Origin: MADRE2 sp964397015
Lineage (GTDB): Bacteria > Desulfobacterota > Desulfobacteria > Desulfobacterales > Desulfobacteraceae
Direction of reading: 5' to 3'
DNA: 49,556 nt
Assembly (NCBI GenBank): GCA_964397015.1
Contig: CAYNHL010000011.1
Location: forward strand, 1 to 49,556
The position numbers were made by a program, and so were the translations under genes. Position 1 is the first letter of the stretch. The number at the start of each line of letters is the position of its first letter. Of the stretch, positions 17,483-24,774 are shown one piece after another. The notes beneath the pieces were generated by a model. It was not told the origin of the DNA and made no database searches. It worked only from the letters and a program-made list of their open reading frames with translations.

Positions 17483-17833
17483 ATGTTAAAAAAAGCAATG
17501 ACAACTTTAATGATCATGGTATTTATACTCATGCCCTTTTCAATGGCACTTGCCGACAAGGGACCAGACGGAAACGACAGAAAAGGGAAATACACCTATC
17601 GCAAAGTTTACAAATCCTGCTCACAGGCTGACGAGAACGTGTCTTCTTCACCTTCTGTGAGCCCTGCCGACAAAACCATGGCGGAATGGAAAACGGTTTT
17701 TGAAGCCCGGAATTTTGAAGAGTTCGGCTGCCTGGATCAGTGGGATGCACTTTCAGATGAAGATATACTTGACATTTATTCATATTTTTATAATTATGCA
17801 GCAGATTCCCCGTCACCTGCGACGTGCAACTGA
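17483..17833 (+). CDS. Small exported protein resembling a cytochrome c that lacks the heme motif
   Basis: The 116-residue protein has a signal peptide (residues 1-23, ending SMALA). The mature part keeps the layout of a small class-I-like cytochrome c known from sulfate reducers and Geobacter: YRKVYKSC, then VSPADKTMAEW, then WDALSDEDILDIYSYFYNYAADSP and a C-terminal Cys. Where a CxxCH would be expected there is KSCSQADEN, so no covalent heme is predicted. Three Cys remain (in YKSC, EEFGC and PATC). AAAGGAAA precedes the ATG. It follows the rhodanese gene by 33 bp and should be in the same sigma-54 transcript. Function is unknown. Confidence 0.75.
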   Translation: MLKKAMTTLMIMVFILMPFSMALADKGPDGNDRKGKYTYRKVYKSCSQADENVSSSPSVSPADKTMAEWKTVFEARNFEEFGCLDQWDALSDEDILDIYSYFYNYAADSPSPATCN

Positions 17834-17851
17834 TAAATTCATAAACTAACC

Positions 17852-17886
17852 AGGGGGAACATGCTTTTTTCTTCCCCCTTTTTTTT
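17852..17886 (+). terminator. Intrinsic terminator inside the module
   Basis: AGGGGGAA (17852-17859) pairs with TTCCCCCT (17872-17879) over eight bases around a 12-nt loop and runs into eight T. It lies between the small exported protein and the octaheme cytochrome, so it may end the transcript or act as partial attenuation. Confidence 0.75.
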
Positions 17887-17919
17887 ATAAAATGGCCATA
17901 ATGATTCTTGGAGATGCCT

Positions 17920-19554
17920 ATGAAACCAGGAAAATTTTCAATGCATGCCCCGGCAGTTCTTGCAGCATTTCTTTTGCTGCTTGTTCTTCAACCGGCTTCT
18001 GCCGCTAAACCGGAGGAAGACAACACAAACGTACCGGGACTGGCGCTCGCAAGACAGGCGGTAAAAGACAGCAAGCGATGGACAACCACGGATCATTCCA
18101 AAGCCGAAGTTTTGAAACAGGATTTCACTTCAGGTCCCCAGATCACGAGTGCATGCCTGACCTGTCATTCCGAAGCTGCGACCCAGTTCCACGATACCAT
18201 TCACTGGACATGGCTGGCCTCTGAAGATAAAAGCGACATACGGTACGGCAAGGCCGGGTATTCGGTCAACAACTTCTGCATTTCAGCCAACGCCATGGAG
18301 GACAAAGGCTGTTTGAAGTGCCATACGGCATGGGACAATGAGGGCTCTGACGGTACGGTCAACTGCCTCAACTGCCACAATTCGTCCGGATTCAATTTCA
18401 CGGAGGCATTTAAAGACATCGATGCATTTTTGAAATCAGATGACCCCGATACCCGTGAAATCGTCATGGATATCCAGGAAGAAATCAAAACAGCGGTTTC
18501 CCAGGTGATCTTTCCCAGCCGGCAGAACTGCGGAGAATGTCATTTCAAGGGTGGCGGCGGCGACGGTGTAAAACACGGCGATCTTGACACATCCATGATC
18601 AATCCCAACCGGATGCTGGACGTGCACATGGGAACAGACGGAAAAAATTTCACCTGCACCCGCTGTCACACAACGGTAGATCACCATATAGCCGGCCGGA
18701 TCTATACCAATCCTGCTGTTGAATCAAAAAAAAGCCTGATCGAAGACGACCTGGCGCCAAAAATCACCTGTGTTTCATGTCACAGCAGCACCCCGCATAA
18801 AACCGATTCCAAATTGAACGATCATACAGACGTGGTCTCCTGCCAGGCCTGCCACATCCCGACATTCGCCCGGGTCAACCCCACCATGACCTTGTGGGAC
18901 TGGTCCACTGCAGGAAAGATGAAGGATGGAAAACCTTATCACGAGGACGGCCCCTATGGAAAACCGGTCTATAAATCCATCAAGGGCAGCTTTGAATGGA
19001 AAAAGAATATTGTGCCACAATATTTCTGGTTCAATGGATCTTTGACCAGCACCACGGCCGATGACGTGATCGATCCGGGACAACCGGTCCAGGTCAGCCA
19101 CCCGGTTGGAGAAAGTACAGACCCGGATTCCAGGATTTTTCCATTCAAGATCCATCGTGGAAAGCAGCCCTATGACAAAGTTCACAAGAAACTGCTTGCC
19201 CCGCTGCTGTCAGGAAAAAACGGATACTGGACAACTTTTGACATGGATGATGCCATTGAACGCGGGAACAAGACTCTTGACATCCCTTATTCAGGAGAAT
19301 TTGATTATGTCAGGACAACTTATGCCTTCCCTATTACCCACATGGTAGCACCAAAAGAAAATGCCCTGGATTGCTCAGAATGTCATACCCGTGATAATTC
19401 CAGACTTGCCAGCATCACTGGCGTGTATATGCCGGGCCGTGACAGATCCGTTCCTGTGGACACCATTGGCTGGCTTTCTGTACTCGGTGCGCTGGTCGGA
19501 GTATTATTCCACGGCATTGGCCGGTTCTTCACCCGCAATGGAAAAGGGGATTGA
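17920..19554 (+). CDS. Octaheme c-type cytochrome, tetrathionate reductase (OTR) family
   Basis: The 544-residue protein starts at the ATG at 17920, with GGAG six bases before. An upstream TTG frame exists from 17908. A signal peptide (residues 1-28) is followed by eight CxxCH heme sites: CLTCH, CLKCH, CLNCH, CGECH, CTRCH, CVSCH, CQACH and CSECH. A membrane helix at the C-terminus (IGWLSVLGALVGVLFHGI) would anchor it facing the periplasm. The Shewanella OTR reduces tetrathionate, nitrite and hydroxylamine in vitro, so the natural substrate here is open. The cytochrome b gene follows after 3 bp, giving a quinol-to-octaheme route. The rhodanese gene upstream favours a sulfur substrate. Confidence 0.92.
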   Translation: MKPGKFSMHAPAVLAAFLLLLVLQPASAAKPEEDNTNVPGLALARQAVKDSKRWTTTDHSKAEVLKQDFTSGPQITSACLTCHSEAATQFHDTIHWTWLASEDKSDIRYGKAGYSVNNFCISANAMEDKGCLKCHTAWDNEGSDGTVNCLNCHNSSGFNFTEAFKDIDAFLKSDDPDTREIVMDIQEEIKTAVSQVIFPSRQNCGECHFKGGGGDGVKHGDLDTSMINPNRMLDVHMGTDGKNFTCTRCHTTVDHHIAGRIYTNPAVESKKSLIEDDLAPKITCVSCHSSTPHKTDSKLNDHTDVVSCQACHIPTFARVNPTMTLWDWSTAGKMKDGKPYHEDGPYGKPVYKSIKGSFEWKKNIVPQYFWFNGSLTSTTADDVIDPGQPVQVSHPVGESTDPDSRIFPFKIHRGKQPYDKVHKKLLAPLLSGKNGYWTTFDMDDAIERGNKTLDIPYSGEFDYVRTTYAFPITHMVAPKENALDCSECHTRDNSRLASITGVYMPGRDRSVPVDTIGWLSVLGALVGVLFHGIGRFFTRNGKGD

Positions 19555-19557
19555 AAA

Positions 19558-20199
19558 ATGAACGATAAAAAATTCATTAAAATATACCTGTATACCCGGT
19601 TTGAACGCCTCTGGCACTGGTTCCAGGCCATTGTCATTATATGCCTGATAATAACAGGGCTTGAAATTCACGGCACCTATTCCCTGCTCGGATTCCAGAC
19701 AGCCACCAGGATACATAATTTCCTGGGGCTGTCCTGGCTGGTACTGTTCGCTTTTTTTGTTTTCTGGCTGTTAACCACTGGAGAATGGAAACAGTATATC
19801 CCCACGACAAAAAAGCTGTTCTCAGTAGTAAGGTACTATGCATGGGATATTTTCCAGGGCCGGCCCCACCCGGTTCAAAAATCAAGGGACAAAAAACACA
19901 ACCCCCTGCAGAGACTTGCCTATCTGGGTATTTCCGCCATGCTTCTGCCCGTGCAGATGGTCACGGGACTATTGTATTACCTTTACAATGACATCCCTGT
20001 AAACTTTTCCCTGCCCATTGTAGCATACATTCACATGCTGACGGCTCTTCTCCTTTTGAACTTTCTGGTCATCCACCTTTACATGGCCACGACGGGCCAC
20101 TCTTTTTTCAGCCACATTTCCGGCATGATAACCGGGTGGGAAGAGGTGTATGAAACAACCACGATCGAGGAATGGGAAACCAAGGCTATGAAAAAATGA
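19558..20199 (+). CDS. Cytochrome b subunit (thiosulfate reductase/PhsC-like)
   Basis: The 213-residue protein has four membrane helices with His residues placed for b-heme ligation: RLWHWFQAIVII in helix 1, IHNFLGLSW in helix 2, IHMLTALLLLNFLVIHLYMATTGH in the last. This is the cytochrome b561/PhsC-type plan that takes electrons from menaquinol. AAGGGG precedes the ATG, and only three bases separate it from the octaheme gene. It therefore probably forms the membrane electron-entry subunit for that cytochrome. No terminator was recognised in the 69 bp before the convergent NifX-like gene. Confidence 0.9.
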   Translation: MNDKKFIKIYLYTRFERLWHWFQAIVIICLIITGLEIHGTYSLLGFQTATRIHNFLGLSWLVLFAFFVFWLLTTGEWKQYIPTTKKLFSVVRYYAWDIFQGRPHPVQKSRDKKHNPLQRLAYLGISAMLLPVQMVTGLLYYLYNDIPVNFSLPIVAYIHMLTALLLLNFLVIHLYMATTGHSFFSHISGMITGWEEVYETTTIEEWETKAMKK

Positions 20200-20268
20200 T
20201 AAAGGCGGCTTATTCCATGTAGCACATGCAGGCTTGCAATCAATTTGTACTTTCTTTTTCTGCTTTCT

Positions 20269-20796
20269 TTACGGCATCCCTTTCCGGCCGCCGCCCATAC
20301 CACGGCCACCGCCCATGCCGGAACCGCCACCCATGCCACGACCGCCTCCGCCGCCCATTCCACGGCCGCCGCCACCTATACCGCGGCCGCCGCCACCGCC
20401 CATACCACGACCGCCGCGCATGCCGGGACCAGGCCCCTGCACCTGTCCATCCTGCCGGGTTGAAGGATCTGCCGGCCGGGAAGCATCTTTTTTAAAGCGG
20501 TTTACAGCCTCTGTGACCGATCCGCTGTAACCTGTGTATACCTTGATGTTACGAGCGGTGAAAATATCCATGGCCTTGGGACCGCAGTTGCCTGTTATGA
20601 CAGCTTCGACACCTTTGTCAGCTACAAAGCTTGCTGCCTGGGTGCCGGCGCCGCCGCTGGCCTCCTTGTTTTCATTTGGAAATGCCTCAAACTTCATGTT
20701 GTCGGTATCCACGATCAGCAGGTAATCGCACCTGCCGAACCTTGGGTTAATTTCGCTATCCAGATTGTTATCGTATGCACTTACAGCAATTTTCAT
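20269..20796 (-). CDS. NifX/NifB-family (dinitrogenase iron-molybdenum cofactor-like) protein with Gly/Met/Arg-rich tail
   Basis: Residues 1-110 form the NifX/NafY-like domain: MKIAVSAYDNNLDSEINPRFGRCDYLL at the start, then ADKGVEAVITGNCGPKAMDIF. Such proteins bind or carry metal clusters. From about residue 120 the tail is built of GGRGMGGG-type repeats to the C-terminus GGRKGMP. Similar glycine-methionine tails occur in several anaerobe members of this family. The second of two adjacent ATGs (20796) is preferred because AAGGAG then lies five bases upstream. No nitrogenase genes are near, so a general Fe-S or metal role is more likely. Confidence 0.85.
   Translation of the reverse strand: MKIAVSAYDNNLDSEINPRFGRCDYLLIVDTDNMKFEAFPNENKEASGGAGTQAASFVADKGVEAVITGNCGPKAMDIFTARNIKVYTGYSGSVTEAVNRFKKDASRPADPSTRQDGQVQGPGPGMRGGRGMGGGGGRGIGGGGRGMGGGGGRGMGGGSGMGGGRGMGGGRKGMP
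20275..20440. repeat. GC-rich tandem minisatellite within the NifX-like gene
   Basis: Short units of the type CCGCCGCCCATACCACG recur through the codons of the Gly/Met/Arg tail. The repeat is coding, with the unit length a multiple of three, and would be prone to length change. Confidence 0.7.
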
Positions 20797-20849
20797 CATG
20801 ACTCCTTTTTGGTTTGGATTTCATTCTCACTTAATCCTGTAATTAGATT

Positions 20850-20865
20850 TGCAAAAGGCATACCA
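20850..20865 (-). promoter_or_regulatory. Sigma-54-like promoter before the NifX-like gene
   Basis: Read on the minus strand, TGGTATG-CCTT-TTGCA keeps the GG/GC pair at 12-bp spacing. The -24 element has TAT in place of CAC. It lies about 55 bp before the start codon. The call is tentative. Confidence 0.4.
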
Positions 20866-21063
20866 TGGATCAAGACATCAAAATTTGATAACAATTCAAC
20901 CAGTTATCTTTTCAGCCATGGCTGCCTGCCTTAAAAAATATTGCAAAAACGCAATTTACAGTTGCATTTTAGCTACCTTTAGTCTTTGTTGCCATTTTCT
21001 TGACAAATTGACCTGCTATAGTAAAATCACCCGGAAAAAACACTGCAATACGAAAGGTTCTGC

Positions 21064-21681
21064 ATGGCTGAAATCTATATTGACATGGATGACGTGCTCA
21101 CACAAAGCTGTCACGCCTTTTTAAAAACACTTCGGCAGGAATTCAATAAAAACGCCACCTATGAGCAGATCACGGACTTTAACCTTCAGGTGTCCTTTGG
21201 TCTGTCAGATGAGGATTACGCACACTTTTTCTCCTGCATCCACACGCCCGATGCATTGTTCTGCCAGGCTCCGGTCGAAGGGGCCAAAGATACAATTTCC
21301 CGCTGGAAAAAAAATGGCCACAGGATAAATATCTTGACAGGCAGGCCTCCGGAAACCCGGGATATTTCAATCAAGTGGCTGGTGCACAACGAATTTGAAT
21401 TTGATTCATTCTCCATTGTCAATAAATATGGCCGGCAGGCCTCAAAAGAAAATAACGTCATGACCCTTCAGGCCCTGTCAACCCATTCATTTGATTTTGC
21501 CGTGGAAGACTCGGTCACAATGGCAAAATTCCTGAGCCGGGAAATGGGGGTACCTGTTGCCCTGCTGGACAGACCATGGAACCGGGATATCCTTGCTGAC
21601 GGTAATATCAGGCGCTGCAGCGACTGGTCCAGGGTTGACCGGTTGATGGAAGACCGATTGACTGCAGGTTGTTCCTGGTAA
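21064..21681 (+). CDS. HAD-family 5'-nucleotidase (5'(3')-deoxyribonucleotidase-like)
   Basis: The 205-residue protein has HAD motif I in IYIDMDDVLTQS (DxD), motif II-like INILTGRPPETRD, and an acidic motif IV region DFAVEDSVTMAKFL. It matches the NT5C-type or uncharacterised YorS/deoxyribonucleotidase group, which removes phosphate from (deoxy)nucleoside monophosphates. It is soluble, with AAAGG before the ATG. A gene of unknown family follows after 118 bp on the same strand. Confidence 0.8.
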   Translation: MAEIYIDMDDVLTQSCHAFLKTLRQEFNKNATYEQITDFNLQVSFGLSDEDYAHFFSCIHTPDALFCQAPVEGAKDTISRWKKNGHRINILTGRPPETRDISIKWLVHNEFEFDSFSIVNKYGRQASKENNVMTLQALSTHSFDFAVEDSVTMAKFLSREMGVPVALLDRPWNRDILADGNIRRCSDWSRVDRLMEDRLTAGCSW

Positions 21682-21799
21682 AGGTGATCAGGTGAAGGAT
21701 TATTTTTTTCTTTTCGATTGCTCCAATCCATGATAAGGCTTTTGCCAGACAGGGATACAAAAAATTCAAATTGCAATTCATTACAGGAGCTGTAATAAA

Positions 21800-23584
21800 A
21801 TGGCCGGTTTCATCAAACAGAAAAATATAGTTGCCCAATGGGCATTTGACACACGTCCCATTCTAGGAAGATTTCATCTGTGGCTGGAGGATGTTGAGAT
21901 CGAATGGATCAAGGGAAGCGGGCTTGATGAACTCGATGACTCCATTTCATTTGCTGACAGCCGCAGCGAAAAAATGCTGGCCATGACTGCAGCTGTAACA
22001 GCTTTGGGCACAAGACTCTTCGGGCGTTACGGAGAAGGCAGGGAACTTGATAAAAAAGAACTCAACCAGGTCAAAAAAGACGCAGATGCAATATCAGCCT
22101 ATGCCCTGAGCGAAAGTTTGTGGTATTTATCGCGAACCCTGCCCGAAAACCATGCCATCATGGTCTGCCTGGGCGAAGGCCTGATGGCAAAATCCGGAGA
22201 GACCTCTGAAATGGGTGCCAATCCTCTTCTGGGGTTCGGGCGGATTTATGCCCGCCCCCAGGTAGCTAAATTCCTTGAAACCTGTGTACACCGGATGATC
22301 AATGACGACAATTATCAATGGGAGGATTTCAGGCGGGCTATATACCTCAAGGACATCACGGTATGGGGAGCGGCCATCGACACGCTTGAAAACACATCCA
22401 GGTTTGCCAAAGGAAAAGAGACAGGTCCCCTGACCGTACTGCACCTCTTCAACCAGCCACTGGCCATAACGGATCAGTATGAAGGCTACACAGGCACCCT
22501 GGTACTCCCCAGAAAAATCGTTGAAACCGCTGCAGAAGCCTCGCTTCTGGTCAATTTCTTTACTCCCAGAAAAAAAGTGGTTCAAGCCATCCAAATGACA
22601 TACCCTGAAATCAAGCCGGCCAATATCCATGTCTGGACCCTGCAAGGCAGCAGCCGCGCCAACCGGATCGGCAGCCTGTGGGAACAGTGGAACGAGCAGG
22701 GGGTGCACCTTGTGGATGAAGAATGGACTCTTCCCACAGGCATGAAATCGTTCAATGATTCCGGCACCTATGCACCCACGTTTGCCGTAACGACCTGGAA
22801 AGATGAAAAGGATGAAACCCATCTGTTCATCGTCGACGGCTATGCCGCCTCAGCCGAGGCCATGCAGGCGGCCAGCCTGTCTCAGGTGCTGGATCTCGAT
22901 GTTTCCATGGCTGTACTGTCCTCAAAATTTGCCTTTCCATATGATCTTGATGCGGCCACGATGAAACTGAATCCGGACCACGGCGATTTTGCCGAAAAAC
23001 TGCAGCAGGACGTTATAGGCAAGGACCTGGATCAGGATCTTGTCGACACCTACCGTCAAGACATTCTCAGGGCAAGGAACGCGGGTATACCGCTGGATCG
23101 ACGTACAATAACCGTCGATGACCTGATAGCTGAAAAAAAATGGCAGGCCCTGGCCATATCCGGCTACATGCTGCCGGATCCGTACTCAGGCAGCCCGGGT
23201 GTCAATAAAATTTCACAAGACACTTATGAGGTTACGGTGCGAGTGACTACGGAGCAAGGCGACAAGCGCATCAAGTTCGCCCTGCGCCTGATCGAACCTT
23301 TTGATGACAGCCGCCTGGTTTTCAGCCCCCTGCTCAACCGCTTCCTCAGGGGGGGGGATTACCGGAGCCGACCGGTCAAAATTTCCGATTCAGGTCGAAT
23401 CAGAAACGAACTTCAAACCCTTTGCACCGATGCCCTTGAATATTATGGTGAAAAAGTCGAGCTGCGCTTTGACCGGATTTCCAAGAACACCATATCGGAC
23501 AGCGAACAGGTTCTGCTCCGGCAGGTATTGAGCTGGTACAAGAAGCACTACCCCATCTGGTTCGACTGGCTGGAACTTGCATAA
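21800..23584 (+). CDS. Hypothetical protein, family not recognised (594 aa)
   Basis: A long, well-formed soluble protein with no signal peptide, no membrane helix and no motif that I recognise. It begins with MAGFIKQKNIVAQWAFDTRP. It is mixed alpha/beta, rich in Trp and acidic residues, and contains ELDKKELNQVKKDADAIS and a C-terminal helix VLLRQVLSWYKKHYPIWFDW. AGGAG lies about 12 bases before the ATG. It precedes an ECHDC3-like crotonase gene by 23 bp, and the two are likely co-transcribed. Its size and codon use suggest an expressed gene. No function is proposed. Confidence 0.85.
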   Translation: MAGFIKQKNIVAQWAFDTRPILGRFHLWLEDVEIEWIKGSGLDELDDSISFADSRSEKMLAMTAAVTALGTRLFGRYGEGRELDKKELNQVKKDADAISAYALSESLWYLSRTLPENHAIMVCLGEGLMAKSGETSEMGANPLLGFGRIYARPQVAKFLETCVHRMINDDNYQWEDFRRAIYLKDITVWGAAIDTLENTSRFAKGKETGPLTVLHLFNQPLAITDQYEGYTGTLVLPRKIVETAAEASLLVNFFTPRKKVVQAIQMTYPEIKPANIHVWTLQGSSRANRIGSLWEQWNEQGVHLVDEEWTLPTGMKSFNDSGTYAPTFAVTTWKDEKDETHLFIVDGYAASAEAMQAASLSQVLDLDVSMAVLSSKFAFPYDLDAATMKLNPDHGDFAEKLQQDVIGKDLDQDLVDTYRQDILRARNAGIPLDRRTITVDDLIAEKKWQALAISGYMLPDPYSGSPGVNKISQDTYEVTVRVTTEQGDKRIKFALRLIEPFDDSRLVFSPLLNRFLRGGDYRSRPVKISDSGRIRNELQTLCTDALEYYGEKVELRFDRISKNTISDSEQVLLRQVLSWYKKHYPIWFDWLELA

Positions 23585-23607
23585 CCCATCAGGAAAAGGA
23601 ACGACAA

Positions 23608-24387
23608 ATGGCACTTGAAAGCATCATGGTTCACTCCCACGGCAATCATGTAAAGGTTATCACCTTGAACCGCCCGGACCATTTCAACACATTTGACAGC
23701 ACAATGAGCAAAGAGCTTTATGACACCCTTGAAGAAATGGACAATGACAACCTGACCCGGGTCATTGTCATCAAGGGAGCCGGCAAATCGTTTTGTGCCG
23801 GAATCGATATCAACGAATTAGGAGATAAATCCGCCATGGCCAGCCAGCAATGGTTCGAGCAGATGGAAAGGCCCCTGGTCATGATATCAAAAATGAAGAC
23901 CCCTGTGATTGCACAGGTCCATGGTGTGGCTGCTGCAAACGGAATGGGACTTGCGGCATCCGCAGACCTGGTCATTGCCGCCGATACCGCCAGGATGGGC
24001 CTGACCGCGATAAACGTAGGACTGAACTGTGTCGGCCCGGTCATTCCGGTGGCCCGGTGTGTGGGCCGGAAAAAAGCTTTGGAACTGCTGTTGTTCGGAG
24101 AACTGATCAAAGCGGACAAGGCCCTTGCAATGGGACTTATCAACAGGGTGGTTCCGGAAAAAGACCTTGAAACTCAAGCAATGGCCTGGGCGGCCCGGCT
24201 GGCGGAAAAAAGCCCTGTTGCCGTCATGCTGGCAAAACAGGGATTTTACCGCTCGGAAGACATGAGTTATGACAAACAGTTTGAATACATGAACGAAATA
24301 TTCGCTCGTCTTTGCACCACTGAAGATGCCAGAGAAGGGGTGGCTGCATTCCTGGAAAAAAGACCGGCAGTCTGGCAGGAAAGATAG
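23608..24387 (+). CDS. Enoyl-CoA hydratase/isomerase-family protein, ECHDC3-like
   Basis: The 259-residue crotonase-fold protein has the oxyanion-hole strand GKSFCAGIDINELG and the second CoA-binding region VHGVAAANGMGLAASADLVIA. The segment around the usual catalytic glutamates reads GLTAINVGLNCVGPVIPVA, with neither Glu where enoyl-CoA hydratases have them. It resembles the ECHDC3 group, as does the ending EGVAAFLEKRPAVW. It may act on another acyl-CoA or as a non-hydratase. AAGGA precedes the ATG, and the gene follows the unknown 594-residue gene by 23 bp. Confidence 0.88.
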   Translation: MALESIMVHSHGNHVKVITLNRPDHFNTFDSTMSKELYDTLEEMDNDNLTRVIVIKGAGKSFCAGIDINELGDKSAMASQQWFEQMERPLVMISKMKTPVIAQVHGVAAANGMGLAASADLVIAADTARMGLTAINVGLNCVGPVIPVARCVGRKKALELLLFGELIKADKALAMGLINRVVPEKDLETQAMAWAARLAEKSPVAVMLAKQGFYRSEDMSYDKQFEYMNEIFARLCTTEDAREGVAAFLEKRPAVWQER

Positions 24388-24393
24388 CAGGAT

Positions 24394-24774
24394 TCAATCC
24401 AGCAGTTTGTTTATTTTATTCAAGAGATCCTGGAATTTATAGGGCTTTAATATATAGTCACTGGCACCCATTTTCAATCCCTTGACCACGTCGGCCTTCT
24501 GGGCTTTGGCGGTCAGCATGATCACGGGAATATCCGACACCGGGCCCTTGTGGGCACGGATCACCTCTAGCACCTGGAAACCGTCCATCCGGGGCATCAT
24601 GACATCCAGAATAATCAGGTCAACGGGCACTGCCTGGTTCAATACAATATCCAGGCCTTCGGGCCCGTTTTCTGCAAGTATGGGTTTATATCCCTCCTTT
24701 TTCAGAGAAAACCACAGAATATCCCTGATATGCTTCATGTCATCGATTATCAGGATATTTTTCCTGTATTCCAT
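24394..24774 (-). CDS. Single-domain response regulator (receiver only)
   Basis: The 126-residue product starts at the ATG at 24774 (AAGGGGGG upstream). A longer frame to 25080 runs across the kinase gene and is not supported. It has the receiver acidic pair IIDD, phospho-acceptor Asp in LIILDVMMPRMDG, Thr in VIMLTAKA and Lys in DYILKPY. There is no output domain, so it probably acts as a CheY-like or phosphorelay protein. It overlaps the end of the histidine kinase gene by 35 bp, and the HDOD gene lies further upstream in the same operon. Confidence 0.88.
   Translation of the reverse strand: MEYRKNILIIDDMKHIRDILWFSLKKEGYKPILAENGPEGLDIVLNQAVPVDLIILDVMMPRMDGFQVLEVIRAHKGPVSDIPVIMLTAKAQKADVVKGLKMGASDYILKPYKFQDLLNKINKLLD

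Noticed and set aside
17483..17833. Heme-binding cytochrome c
   Set aside because: No CxxCH is present anywhere in the frame.
20275..20440. GC-rich repeat tract as a CRISPR or intergenic element
   Set aside because: It is in frame within the NifX-like gene and codes its Gly/Met/Arg tail.
22127..22822. 231-residue frame on the minus strand
   Set aside because: It lies wholly inside the 594-residue gene, has no ribosome-binding site, and its composition is that of a shadow frame.
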